DNA from: Corallococcus soli
GTDB taxonomy: Bacteria > Myxococcota > Myxococcia > Myxococcales > Myxococcaceae
Reading direction: 5' to 3'
Length of the DNA stretch: 64,000 nt
Assembly: GCF_014930455.1 (NCBI RefSeq)
Contig: NZ_JAAIYO010000009.1
Span: forward strand, 277,941-341,940
The notes below the pieces were generated by a model, which saw only the letters and a program-made list of their open reading frames with translations, did no database searches and was not told the origin of the DNA. Every line of letters starts with the position of its first letter. Positions within the stretch are counted from its first letter, which is position 1. A program made the translations under genes and the position numbers. Shown here piece by piece: positions 45,301 to 53,574 of this stretch.

Positions 45301-45953
45301 TCCAGGTGCGGGACCGGGAGCGGGGCTTCCTGGCCGCGTGCGGCGCGCGACTGGCGTCCCCCTTCGATGACGAGGTGCGCGCGGCGATGGCGGCGCTCGT
45401 CCACCGCGCCGACGAACAGGACCAGCCGCTGATGGCCCGGATGCTGGAAGCGGTGGTGGACGACCGACGGGCGCTGAGCGTCGCGCTGGACTCACTGCTC
45501 CAGCCACGGGAGCGGATGCGCCCCGTGCCCCTGCGCGCGGTGCGGATGCTGGCCGAGGTCGTCCTCACGAAGGACCCGCGCCTGGCCGCGCTTCGCGTGC
45601 GCTGCGCGGCCATTGCCCTGGAGCCGTTGGAGTTCGCGAGCCACCTGGAGGCCCTGGGTCAGGAGGGCTGGCTGCACGCGGATGGACTGACGGCGGCCCA
45701 GGTGGCGCTGGCCCAGCTGCCGGTGGAGTCGATGGAGGCCGTGGGTGCGCGGCTGGGGAGCAGTCCCAGCCCGGAGGCGCGGCGGCTGGCGGTCCAGTGC
45801 CTGGTGCGCGACGCGAAGGAGGGGCGGGGTTGGACGCCGGAGCGGCTGGAGACGCTCACCGGGCTCCAGCGGGATGACTCGCCGCTCGTGGCCGGCGCCG
45901 CGCAGTTCGTGTTCCCGCCCAGGGAGCTGACAAGGGCGCCTGACGCGGAGTGA
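42393..45953 (+). CDS. Large HEAT-repeat-like protein of unknown function
   Basis: This 1,186-residue protein starts at ATG 42393 (a TTG lies nine bases upstream). It has no signal peptide or membrane segment. The whole length is built of short amphipathic helices rich in Leu, Ala, Arg and Glu, with recurring patterns such as RVLARCDQGQGVPTLIECLG and LADDKRPAVQERALRVLARC that match HEAT/PBS-lyase repeat logic. No catalytic motif is evident. A helical solenoid scaffold binding other proteins is the simplest reading. It is followed by a convergent glycosyltransferase gene. Confidence 0.75.
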   Translation: MSDTALSTLRAELTSTSHDARVRQMVALGRRARTEPRDQALLDALARGDAFERRLALAAQFTRRDGVAVLKATADDSFRVRTLAFELVPLACDDAQALEALRMAHGMRREQSLLRQLVLRKRHAVIDAYLDGLAEQGDSAAFADAVPLASEQGLRRHLARALERPSHRFWARLARFAPEVLGELLLGWMRAVQGEADPVTRQYVDWGLERLAEQVPDAAEALLELMLARGIPANLGALRWLVRHRPARTVALLRQHPNIPLPHLLFAKDVGSLDAETLTWLIQRDPNLLGTAKDVLKKVAQPLHRTLTDAWCAAVDGSPHWGTELMALIQDAGVRERVFQRWSAAMRNHDGVIPVGYLERLPVDLREREARRHLHEVVALGTRAESRVVYARLLPWDEALGVLRGAMGHPDAGMRGLALGAVLALPGLRPDEPAGVAPALALVLARKNEQDPVRGSMLQALKGWPRRMWRAEHTEALGRILRDALDAADLSSATAGAAEALLVRAFGANPEWGAPWLGTFIKERGSLNDAGLGHRLKDDEVRRAAPHLLSLAKAWAERERGWPLLQLAQSLGKRAALVPGLSEWLVSVRDVTPDGRLSVALTQWLSKEDRPRFEATLAGALRRWRDRGWDDEVVAVAHHEKRDVPLHRELVAELERVALRLGKPSGNALWILRYRAWKDFDRVLPALLKRDESAIAIPVVREYLHRRRQDLLGPYLGAPAITGQFATGATHWILPFDSGFYRWTAEQNRTYSRALSKLCEDPERDTPTLLAAVTRLAALDWAPMDPLQALADDKRPAVQERALRVLARCDQGQGVPTLIECLGDARARIAIYGLRRAFNGMPPARVLALLAEVPLAKVTVAKEVVRLLGELRSDAAYERLLELDALPLHRDVRIALLRGLWDHLDREPTWAVFERAVTGDDAIMASRVGDIPADRLTEALDARLSALLAKVLARPEPDARIDLLRRAAFLQVRDRERGFLAACGARLASPFDDEVRAAMAALVHRADEQDQPLMARMLEAVVDDRRALSVALDSLLQPRERMRPVPLRAVRMLAEVVLTKDPRLAALRVRCAAIALEPLEFASHLEALGQEGWLHADGLTAAQVALAQLPVESMEAVGARLGSSPSPEARRLAVQCLVRDAKEGRGWTPERLETLTGLQRDDSPLVAGAAQFVFPPRELTRAPDAE

Positions 45954-45980
45954 GGCACCTCCCCCCGCGCGGGCCTCGCT

Positions 45981-47072
45981 TCAGCTCAGCGAGCGCTCGA
46001 GCGGGTCCGTGTCCCTGACGGGTGCGCCGACGGAGGCGCCCCGCACGGCCTCGTCCGCGTACCGCTCCAGCGCCAGGGCCCGTTGGTCCACGGTGTGCTC
46101 GGCCAGCACCCGCTCACGGGCGCGCGCGCCCAGTTGGAGCCGGTCCGCCTCCGGCATCTCGCGCAGGTACAGCAGCACGTCCTTCGCCGTGCGCGCCACG
46201 AGGACCTCCTCCCCCAGCGAGAAGAGGTCCTCCAATCCCGGCCAGGGTTCGCACACCAGCGCCGCGCCGCACGCGGCGGCCTCGAACAGGTGGGGGCCCG
46301 GCGTGTGCTCCGCGCGGGAGAGGGCCAGCGTGAAGCGCTGTGCCGCGTGGAAGTCCGGGTGCTCCCGTGACGGAGGGGCCGCCTGCCGCGTCACGTTGGC
46401 GGGCCAGGCCGCGTCCACCACGGACATCCCTCCGGCGAGCACGAACCGCCCTTCGGCCCAGTCGCGCGCGGCGTCGAGCAGCAACCGCCCCAGCAGCGTC
46501 CGGCGCTCCGCCGAGGACGGCCCCAGGTGCCCCAGGTCCCACCGAGGCTCCCGCGCTCGCGGCGCGAAGTGCTCCAGCGGCACGCCGGGCGGGAACACGC
46601 GCGCCCGGGCCACGCCCCACTCACGCTCCAGGCGCTCCGGCACCGGGCCCCCGCTGGAGCACAGGAGGAGGGGGTAGCCCGCGATCAGCTCGGGCGTCAT
46701 CCGCGCCGCGTATTCCCGGGAGCGCTCGTGCCGCAGCGTCCGGGGCGTGTCGCGGTCCCAGCAGACGGTGAGCCCGCGCGCGGTGTCCTGCGCCCAGCGG
46801 CCCACCTCCGCGCCCCGGGGCACGTCCGCGTCCACCAGCACCAGGTCCGCCCGGCGCACGCGGGAGCGGAAGCGCGCGTGCAGGTCCGCCACGTCCAGGT
46901 ACGGCGCGCGAACAGGCTCGCCCTCCAGCCACGACGAGCCCGACAGCGCCTGCTCCAGCAGGAGGACCGGATGGCCCCGGCGTCGCAGCGCTTGCGCGAG
47001 CTGCCGCGTGGGCGAGCCCCGCGCTCCGTCAGCGAACGCCTCGCACGGAGGCCCCAGGAAGACGATGTCCAT
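45981..47072 (-). CDS. CgeB-like glycosyltransferase
   Basis: This 363-residue protein starts at ATG 47072, nine bases after GGAGG. The N-terminal half has MDIVFLGPPCEAFADGARGS and RRADLVLVDADVPRGAEVGR. The C-terminal half contains the GT-B-type nucleotide-sugar region AEHTPGPHLFEAAACGAALV followed by PWPGLEDLFSLGEEVLVA, typical of spore maturation CgeB/Glycos_trans_1_2 proteins. It probably adds a sugar to an envelope or spore-coat component. The substrate is unknown. Confidence 0.8.
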   Translation of the reverse strand: MDIVFLGPPCEAFADGARGSPTRQLAQALRRRGHPVLLLEQALSGSSWLEGEPVRAPYLDVADLHARFRSRVRRADLVLVDADVPRGAEVGRWAQDTARGLTVCWDRDTPRTLRHERSREYAARMTPELIAGYPLLLCSSGGPVPERLEREWGVARARVFPPGVPLEHFAPRAREPRWDLGHLGPSSAERRTLLGRLLLDAARDWAEGRFVLAGGMSVVDAAWPANVTRQAAPPSREHPDFHAAQRFTLALSRAEHTPGPHLFEAAACGAALVCEPWPGLEDLFSLGEEVLVARTAKDVLLYLREMPEADRLQLGARARERVLAEHTVDQRALALERYADEAVRGASVGAPVRDTDPLERSLS

Positions 47073-47280
47073 TCCCACGGGCCTCCTTCACGCCCCCAAC
47101 CCCGGCGGACGGCCCGCGCGCGGCAGCCCCAGGGCTATCGCTTCCGAACACCCCTGAACAAGGCGGTGCCCCCGGGTCCGCGTGAATTCCTCAACGGCCG
47201 GAGGCCCTGAAGCCCACGCGGAGCGTCCGGACGTCCGCGAGTGGACCGTGGCCCCTCCCTCCAAGGCGAGGAGCACCTGC

Positions 47281-47388
47281 GTCACGACACGGCGGCGGCT
47301 TCGCCGGCATTGCGCGAAGCCATCCGCGTCACGACACGGCGGCGGCTTCGCCGGCATTGCGCGAAGCCACCCGCGTCACGACGCGGTG
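47281..47388. repeat. 47-bp tandem repeat with internal hairpin
   Basis: GTCACGACACGG recurs at 47281 and 47328, and GTCACGACGCGG at 47375, giving a 47-bp period and about 2.3 copies. Each full unit contains GGCTTCGC and GCGAAGCC separated by about seven to nine bases and so can fold into a hairpin. The array begins right after the stop of the minus-strand peroxiredoxin-like gene (47390), where stacked hairpins could terminate transcription. The rest of 47073-47389 holds no supported gene. Confidence 0.85.
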
Positions 47389-47389
47389 A

Positions 47390-47950
47390 CTACTTCGTCG
47401 GCGGCGCGGGCTTGAAGGGGGGCGTGTTCCCCGCGGGCGCCTGCGCGGGCTTGGACGCGGCGCCCTTGCGCAGCGGGCACGCGACGATGGCGCCCGTGGG
47501 GTCGATGGCGTCCTTGCCCTCGTCCACCTTGAGCACCTTGCGGTCCTCGCCCACGACGAACGTGTAGCGCTTGGACACCGTCACCACCGGCATCTTCACG
47601 TCGTACGCGGCGACGACCTTGCCGTCCGGATCCGGGATGAACGCGAAGGGCGCCTTCAGCTCCGCCTTGAAGCGCGCCAGCGTCTCCGCGTCGTCGGTGG
47701 AGAAGGCCAGCACCTGGCCCTGCACCTTCTCGATGTCCTTGTAGCGGTCGCGGTACGCGGTCAGCTCCTTCGTGCAGCCACCGGTGAACGCCTTGGGGAA
47801 GAAGGCCACGATGACGGGCCCCGTCTTCACCATCTCCGACAGCGTGTACGACGTGCCCACGGTGTCCTTCACCGTGAAGTCCGGGGCGGTGTCGCCCACC
47901 TGGGGAATCGCTGCGCTGACCAGTCCGACGACGAGCAGGGGAATGAGCAT
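47390..47950 (-). CDS. Exported peroxiredoxin-like protein
   Basis: This 186-residue protein begins [20 protein letters not shown], a probable signal peptide or anchor. An AhpC/TSA domain with [20 protein letters not shown] and the peroxidatic Cys in [19 protein letters not shown] follows. A Pro/Ala-rich tail ([18 protein letters not shown]) is at the C-terminus. A second cysteine in IVACPLRKG might resolve the sulfenate. It would detoxify peroxides in the periplasm. It is the second peroxiredoxin in the window; the cytosolic one is at 39600. Confidence 0.88.
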   Translation of the reverse strand: MLIPLLVVGLVSAAIPQVGDTAPDFTVKDTVGTSYTLSEMVKTGPVIVAFFPKAFTGGCTKELTAYRDRYKDIEKVQGQVLAFSTDDAETLARFKAELKAPFAFIPDPDGKVVAAYDVKMPVVTVSKRYTFVVGEDRKVLKVDEGKDAIDPTGAIVACPLRKGAASKPAQAPAGNTPPFKPAPPTK

Positions 47951-47997
47951 GCCGGGGACTTAACGGCCCCCGGTGCCCGGAACAAGCCTGCTCCCCG

Positions 47998-49278
47998 CTA
48001 CGGCGTCAGCCGCGCCCAGACGGCCGCCGCGGCCTCGCGCGACTGCTCGGCCACCACGGTGGGGTTCACCGACAGGGGCCTTCGCGCCCAGACGCGCCAC
48101 ACGCCGTCCACCATCACCGCCTCCACGTGCCGGCTGCCCAGCCCGTGGACGACGTGCCACGCCAGCGTCTCCGCCGTCAGCGGCGTGGGCGACAGGTAGT
48201 CCAGCACCAGCAGGTCCGCGAGCGCGCCCTCGCGCATGGGGCCGATGGCCGCCTCGAACACCTGCGACGCCAGCCGGTGGCCGTTGGCCAGGTAGCGCAG
48301 CACGTCGATGGGCTGCCCCGCCTCACGCGAGCGCAGGTACGCCGCCTGCGCCTCCGCGAACAGGTCCGGCGACGCGCCGTCGGAGCCCAGCGACGCCCGG
48401 GCCCCGAACTTCAGCGCCGGCGCGTAGCCGACCTCCAGCCCCTGGTTGGAGCGCGGCGTGTGCACCAGCCACGTCCCCGTGGCCAGCACCTGCGCCAGGT
48501 CCGCCCACTCCAGGTGGCCCGCGTGCGCCGCCATCGCGCGGGGCGACAGGAGATTTCCGTTGAGCAGGCGCGTGACGGGCGGGTTGCCGTGCCGCTCGGT
48601 GGACAGCCGTTCGTCCAGCGGGTCCTCCGCCAGCGGGAAGTGCAGCCCGGTGTTGGTGGTGTTGAGCGCCTCACCCAGGCCCTGGAGCGCGTCGTCGCCC
48701 AGCGTGAAGACGGGCCCCGCGCCCACCTGGCCCCGGAAGCGACCCCGGGCCTTGCGCGCGAAGCTGACCGTCTCCTCCAGGCCCTCCTCGCGGCCCACCG
48801 CGCCCATGCGGTCCGTCACCGCGTAGGCCAGCACGCCGCGCACGCCCACCTCATGGAGCCCGCGCGCCACGCGCAGCAGCGAGCCCGTCACCGCCTTGGG
48901 CGAGGAGTGCAGGTCGAACAGGGTGGTGGTGCCACACTGGATGGATTCGAGCCCTCCGGCCGTGGCCGCCACCTGCACGGCGTCCAGGTCGAGCGCGTTC
49001 TCGAAGGGCCAGCGCAGCTGCTCCAGCTGCGCCTGGTACGTCTCCGGCGTTGGCCGCACCAGCCCGCGCGCCAGCACGCTCGCCAGCCGGTGGTGCGCGT
49101 TGACGAGGCCCGGGAAGACGAGCTTGCCGGACAGCGCCACCACCTCGTCGTCGGGGCCGGGCGTCAGGTCCTCGCCGCGCGCCACGATGCGCTCGCCTTC
49201 GATGCGCAGGTCCACCCGCTCGACGGAGGCGGGTTCCAGTTCGACGACGTAACCACCCTTGAGGACGGTGCCCAACAT
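47998..49278 (-). CDS. Amidohydrolase family protein with altered metal site
   Basis: This protein has 426 residues from ATG 49278; ATG 49290 and a TTG at 49275 are alternatives given the adjacent GGAGG. It has the SsnA/ATZ/TRZ layout: beta-rich N-terminus, VFPGLVNAHHRLASVLARGL, GLHFPLAEDPLDERLSTERH, HAGHLEWADLAQVL, WLVHTPRSNQGLEVG and ASLGSDGASPDLF. In active relatives the first motif is HxH and the second is HxxE with a His ligand. Here they read HHR and PLAE, so two expected metal ligands are Arg and Pro. The other His and Asp positions are kept. The enzyme may be inactive or use a different metal arrangement. Confidence 0.85.
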   Translation of the reverse strand: MLGTVLKGGYVVELEPASVERVDLRIEGERIVARGEDLTPGPDDEVVALSGKLVFPGLVNAHHRLASVLARGLVRPTPETYQAQLEQLRWPFENALDLDAVQVAATAGGLESIQCGTTTLFDLHSSPKAVTGSLLRVARGLHEVGVRGVLAYAVTDRMGAVGREEGLEETVSFARKARGRFRGQVGAGPVFTLGDDALQGLGEALNTTNTGLHFPLAEDPLDERLSTERHGNPPVTRLLNGNLLSPRAMAAHAGHLEWADLAQVLATGTWLVHTPRSNQGLEVGYAPALKFGARASLGSDGASPDLFAEAQAAYLRSREAGQPIDVLRYLANGHRLASQVFEAAIGPMREGALADLLVLDYLSPTPLTAETLAWHVVHGLGSRHVEAVMVDGVWRVWARRPLSVNPTVVAEQSREAAAAVWARLTP

Positions 49279-49567
49279 CCCTCCCTGCATGCGCGACGGT
49301 GCGCGAGGTTCGTGACGGCGGCCCCCTCCCCTTAGGGGTCCCACTTCGAGCGCGACAGGTTAGCACCGCACCCCCGCCCCCGGTCACCGGGTAAGACCCT
49401 CCTTGCACCCACACCTGTCGTCCCGGCCCCGCCAATACGGTGCGCATGGGCCGTGCGACAGGCCTGGAGCATGTGAAACAGCCCGGGCCCAGGGGTCCCC
49501 GAGGGAGGAACAGCCAGGCAGGCGGCCCCGGAGGACCTTGGGCCCCAGGGGCGCGGGCCCGTAGACT

Positions 49568-51772
49568 GTGGCCACCTTGGTGTCGGAATCCGGCGTTTCC
49601 TGGGCAGGTCACTACCGCTTGAGCTCGCGCATCGCGACCGGCGGCATGGCCGAGGTGTATCTGGCGCGCCCCATCGCGCCGGACGGGCAGCGCGGCCCGG
49701 CGGTGGCGGTGAAGAAGCTGATGCCGCACATGGTCACGGACCGGCGCATCGTGCAGATGTTCCTCAACGAGGCGCGCATCACCGCGCAGGTGCGGCACCC
49801 CAACGTGGTGTCCATCCTGGAGCTGGGCATGGAGGGCGGGGAGCCCTTCATCGCCATGGAGCTGCTGGAGGGCTGCTCGTTCGCGGAGCTGCGGCGGGAG
49901 GCCGCGGAGCTGGGGCACCGGGTGCCGCTGGGCATCACCCTGCGCGTGCTGGTGGATGCGTGCCGGGGGCTGGATGCCGCGCACCGCGCCGAGGACGAGA
50001 CGGGCCGGCCGCTGAAGATCGTCCACCGCGACTTCACGCCGGACAACATCCACGTCGGCGTGGACGGCGCGGTGAAGGTCATCGACTTCGGCATCGCGAA
50101 GGCGGACGCGCTGGGGTCCGGCACGGAGCCGGGGACGCTGAAGGGCAAGTTCTTCTACATGTCGCCGGAGATGATCGCCGGCCGCAGCGTGGACCACCGC
50201 GCGGACCTGTTCGCCGCGGGGGTGATGCTCTACGAGCAGCTCTGTGGCCGGCGGCCCTTCACCGGCATGTCGTCCGACGAGGTGCTGTCGCGCATCGCGG
50301 AGGGACGGCCCAAGCCCCCCACGGCGTTCGACCCGTCCGTGCCGCAGGCGCTGGAGGCGGTGTGCCTCATGGCGCTCGCCAGGGACCCGGCGGCGCGCTT
50401 CGACAGCCTCCAGACCTTCATTGGCGCCATCGAGTTGATTGGCGGCCCCGCGGAGGTCGCCACGCCCGCGCAGGTGGCCGCGTACCTGGACACCCTGTTT
50501 CCGCCCGACCGCGACCCCAAGCGCCTGGCCCTGCGCCGCGCGAGGCTGGCGGATCCATCGAACTCGGGCACGGACGGCACCCCTGCGGCGGTGATGCCAC
50601 CGGGCGTGCAGTGGCCCACGGCGCAGGAGCGCCCGGTGTCCCCCTCGGGCATGGCCGGGGCGGGTTCGTGGCCCGTGACGTCGGGGGGAACGGAGATTTT
50701 GCCACCGGTACAGGGCGCCGCGCCCCTGCCGCCGGGCGAAGCCGCCGTCGCGGAGTCCCTGCCCGCGCATGATGACAAGCAGGGCGCGGCGAGCGCCCGG
50801 GCCTCCACGAAGGACGGCGCTCCCCGGGCCGCCCGGTCGCGCAGGGGCGTCGCCATCCTCGCGAGCGTGCTCGCCCTGGGCGGGCTGGGCGCGGGCGCGA
50901 CCTGGTACCTGCGGCGTCCGGAGGCTCCTCCCACCGAGCGGCTCGCCGCCGCAGAGGCCGCCGCGACGCCGGAAGCGAAGGCCTCCGCGCTGGAGGGGCT
51001 GGCCAGGGACCCGCGCGCCACCGCCAAGGAGCTGGCCCGCGCGAGCGCCCTGCTGCTCGACGCGGGCGCCCACCCCCAGGCGCTGGCCCTGGCGGAGGCG
51101 TACACCGAACGCTTCCCGAAGGAGGCCGAGGCCCACCTGCTCGCGGCGCGTGCCGCCACCGAGCTGCGCATGGGCAAGCGCGCCGAGCGCGCCATCGACG
51201 AGGCCACCCTGCTCGCGCCCAGGGACATCCGCGCGCCGCTGGCCCTGGCCGACCTGCGCGCCCTCCAGGGCGACGTGCCGGGGGCGCTGACCGCGCTCGC
51301 AAAGGCGTATGCGCAGTCGCCGGGCTCCGCCAAGGTCGCGCCCCGCTACGGACAATTGCTGTCGCAGGGCGGCCGGCTGGACGAGGCCGCCGCCGTGCTG
51401 TCCACCTGGACACGGCATCACGACGACGCCGCGGCGCTGGCGGAGCTGGGCTTCGTGCGCTTCCGCCAGGAGAAGCTGGATGACGCGGCCTCCCTGCTCA
51501 GGCGCTCGCTGAAGAAGGCCCCCACGCTCGCGGTGGCGCATTCGTACCTGGGGGCCGTCCTCTTCCGGCAGGGCGACCTTCGCGGTGCCGAGCGCGAGTA
51601 CCGGGAAGCGGAGCGCCTGGCGCCCGACGACCCCCGGGCCCTGGCCGCGCGCTGTCAGTTGCACGCCCATGCAGGCGACACGGCGGCGGTGGCCGAGGCG
51701 AAACGTGCGCTGGCGGAAAGGTTCCCCGACCAGGGGTCGGCACTCGCGGCGCAGTGCGGTGCGGGGACTTAA
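49568..51772 (+). CDS. Membrane Ser/Thr protein kinase with TPR-like extracytoplasmic region
   Basis: This 734-residue PknB-type kinase occupies residues 10-290: glycine loop IATGGMAEVYLARP, Lys in VAVKKLMPH, catalytic IVHRDFTPDNIHV, VIDFGIAKADALG and YMSPEMIAGRSVDHRADLFA. A Pro/Ala-rich juxtamembrane linker, one membrane segment (RGVAILASVLALGGLGAGAT, about 435-455) and a helical TPR-like C-terminal region to the end follow (PFAEAEAHLLAARAATELR-type and AVAHSYLGAVLFRQGDLRGA repeats). It starts with GTG. Such kinases are abundant in myxobacteria. The ligand is unknown. Confidence 0.93.
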   Translation: MATLVSESGVSWAGHYRLSSRIATGGMAEVYLARPIAPDGQRGPAVAVKKLMPHMVTDRRIVQMFLNEARITAQVRHPNVVSILELGMEGGEPFIAMELLEGCSFAELRREAAELGHRVPLGITLRVLVDACRGLDAAHRAEDETGRPLKIVHRDFTPDNIHVGVDGAVKVIDFGIAKADALGSGTEPGTLKGKFFYMSPEMIAGRSVDHRADLFAAGVMLYEQLCGRRPFTGMSSDEVLSRIAEGRPKPPTAFDPSVPQALEAVCLMALARDPAARFDSLQTFIGAIELIGGPAEVATPAQVAAYLDTLFPPDRDPKRLALRRARLADPSNSGTDGTPAAVMPPGVQWPTAQERPVSPSGMAGAGSWPVTSGGTEILPPVQGAAPLPPGEAAVAESLPAHDDKQGAASARASTKDGAPRAARSRRGVAILASVLALGGLGAGATWYLRRPEAPPTERLAAAEAAATPEAKASALEGLARDPRATAKELARASALLLDAGAHPQALALAEAYTERFPKEAEAHLLAARAATELRMGKRAERAIDEATLLAPRDIRAPLALADLRALQGDVPGALTALAKAYAQSPGSAKVAPRYGQLLSQGGRLDEAAAVLSTWTRHHDDAAALAELGFVRFRQEKLDDAASLLRRSLKKAPTLAVAHSYLGAVLFRQGDLRGAEREYREAERLAPDDPRALAARCQLHAHAGDTAAVAEAKRALAERFPDQGSALAAQCGAGT

Positions 51773-51782
51773 ATCCCCACCC

Positions 51783-52805
51783 ATGCGCCTTCGCCTCCTC
51801 GCCCTCGTCGCGTCCAGCCTGCTGATGACCACCGCCGCGTGCGACTCCACCTCGGATGAGGGGCCTGCTCCCTCGCCCGACGCGGGGACCCAGGGGCCGG
51901 GCCCCACCGAGGGAGACGTGGCCCCCGCCGACCGCACCGCCTGCGCGGGCCTCACCGTGGCCGCGGGCACCTACGACTGGACGGTCGAACACGACGGCCG
52001 CACGCGCGCCTACCGCGTCCACGTTCCCACCGGCTACGACGCCACCAGGCCCACGCCCGTGGTGTTCAGCTTCCACGGCTTCGGCTCCAACGAGGTGGAG
52101 CAGGAGGCGCTGAGCGCCTTCTCCACGCTGGGCGACACCGAGGGCTTCATCTCCGTGTACCCGCGCGGCCTCAACTTCCCGGAAATCTTCGGGCAGGGGG
52201 AGCCGGACAGCCGGGGCTGGAATGGCGTCGCGTGCTGCGGCCCGGCGCAGGTCGCCAACGTGGACGACGTGGGCTTCGTGGACGCGCTGCTCGCGGACCT
52301 GGACACGCGCGTGTGCACGGATCCGCGCCGCGTCTTCGCCAGCGGCTTCTCCAATGGCGGCTTCTTCTCCTACCGGCTCGCGTGTGAGCGCGCCCAGCGC
52401 TTCGCCGCCATCGCGCCCGTCGCGGGCATGCAGGGACTGGCGGACTGCGCTCCGTCGCGGCCCGTCCCCGTGCTTCACTTCCACGGCTCCGACGACCCGA
52501 CCATCCTCTACGGCGGCGGCAACAACATCCCCGCCGGCAGGCCCTACCCGTCCGCGGCCGAGTCCGTGCGCCGCTTCGCCGAGCGCAATGGCTGCACCGG
52601 CCCGGACCAGCAGACGTATCAGCAGGGCAACGCCACCTGCGTGGCCGCCACCGGCTGCACGCCGGAGAGCGCCTCCGCGGTCCTGTGCACCGTCCTGGGC
52701 GGCAAGCACTCCTGGCCCGGACAGACGGCCTACAATGAAGACACGGCGGACGTGAACGCCACGCAGGAGATGTGGCGCTTCTTCCAGGCCCGCCCCCGGC
52801 CCTGA
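51783..52805 (+). CDS. Lipoprotein esterase (PHB depolymerase/feruloyl esterase-like)
   Basis: This 340-residue protein has a lipoprotein signal peptide ending TTAAC (Cys20) and a Pro/Gly-rich linker. The alpha/beta-hydrolase domain carries VVFSFHGFGSNEVEQEALS, the nucleophile motif VFASGFSNGGFFSYRLAC (GxSxGG), HFHGSDDPTILYGG (Asp) and LGGKHSWPG (His). The layout matches LpqC/CE1-type secreted esterases that cleave polyhydroxybutyrate or feruloyl/acetyl esters. It starts 10 bp after the kinase stop, possibly in the same transcript. The substrate is unknown. Confidence 0.9.
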   Translation: MRLRLLALVASSLLMTTAACDSTSDEGPAPSPDAGTQGPGPTEGDVAPADRTACAGLTVAAGTYDWTVEHDGRTRAYRVHVPTGYDATRPTPVVFSFHGFGSNEVEQEALSAFSTLGDTEGFISVYPRGLNFPEIFGQGEPDSRGWNGVACCGPAQVANVDDVGFVDALLADLDTRVCTDPRRVFASGFSNGGFFSYRLACERAQRFAAIAPVAGMQGLADCAPSRPVPVLHFHGSDDPTILYGGGNNIPAGRPYPSAAESVRRFAERNGCTGPDQQTYQQGNATCVAATGCTPESASAVLCTVLGGKHSWPGQTAYNEDTADVNATQEMWRFFQARPRP

Positions 52806-53563
52806 AGGAGCACGCCACGCCGCCCCGCGCCCTCATCCTCAACGCCGACGACCTGGGCTACGACCCGGGCATCACCCGGGGCCTCCTGAAGGCCCTGCGC
52901 GAGGGCGTCGTCTCCTCCGCCACGCTGCTGGTGAACACGCCGTGGTCGGAGGAGGCCGCGCGACAGGCCGGGGGGCTCGCCATCGGGTTGCACCTGAACC
53001 TGGACCGGGGTCCGCCCGTCGGCCCTGGCTTCCCGCGCGAGTGGCGCTCCATGGACGGAGGCTTCATCGGAGCCATGGTGGACGCGCTCCCGGCGGACGT
53101 GGTGGAGGCGGAGGCCCTCGCGCAGCTGGGCCGGGCGGAGCGACTGCTGGGCCGACCCGCCACGCACCTGGATGTGCACAAGCACCTGCACCGCCACCCC
53201 CAGGTGCTGGAGGGACTGGCGCGGGTCGCCCGGCGCGCGGGCCTGCCGGTGCGGTCCATCGACGCGGGCATGCGCGACGCGCTCCGGGCCCGGGGCGTGG
53301 CCACGAATGATCACTTCATGGGGGAGTCCGGGGAAGCGGCGTACTGGACGCAGGAGCGCTTCGCGGCGGCCGTGGCGGCGCTCCCCGGCGAGGGCGTCAC
53401 GGAGTGGATGTGCCATCCGGGCCACCTGCCGGAGGTCGTCACCAGCCGCTATGCGGCGCAGCGCGAGGTGGAGCTGGCCACCTTCCTCCATCCGCGCACC
53501 CGTGAGGCGCTGGACCGGGGGGCCCTGCGGCCCACGGACTTCCGCGTGCTCCACGCCGCCTGA
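52772..53563 (+). CDS. ChbG/HpnK (YdjC-like) carbohydrate deacetylase
   Basis: This protein has up to 263 residues. It has the YdjC motif ALILNADDLGYDPGITRGLL (Asp ligands), IGLHLNLDRG, THLDVHKHLHRHPQVL (His ligands) and EWMCHPGHLPE, all typical of ChbG/HpnK deacetylases acting on N-acetylated sugars. The start is uncertain: the GTG at 52772 overlaps the esterase by 34 bp, and conserved sequence begins about 17 residues later. It is probably translated together with the esterase, suggesting processing of one acylated polymer. Confidence 0.9.
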   Translation: MALLPGPPPALKEHATPPRALILNADDLGYDPGITRGLLKALREGVVSSATLLVNTPWSEEAARQAGGLAIGLHLNLDRGPPVGPGFPREWRSMDGGFIGAMVDALPADVVEAEALAQLGRAERLLGRPATHLDVHKHLHRHPQVLEGLARVARRAGLPVRSIDAGMRDALRARGVATNDHFMGESGEAAYWTQERFAAAVAALPGEGVTEWMCHPGHLPEVVTSRYAAQREVELATFLHPRTREALDRGALRPTDFRVLHAA

Positions 53564-53574
53564 GCGGGCGCGGC

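Noticed and set aside
47281..47388. CRISPR array
   Set aside because: The units are contiguous with a 47-bp period and have no unique spacers. They are a tandem repeat.
48851..51970. Open frame of more than 1,000 codons on the minus strand opposite the kinase at 49568
   Set aside because: The kinase motifs on the plus strand are complete. The minus frame has no recognisable domain and spans two genes.
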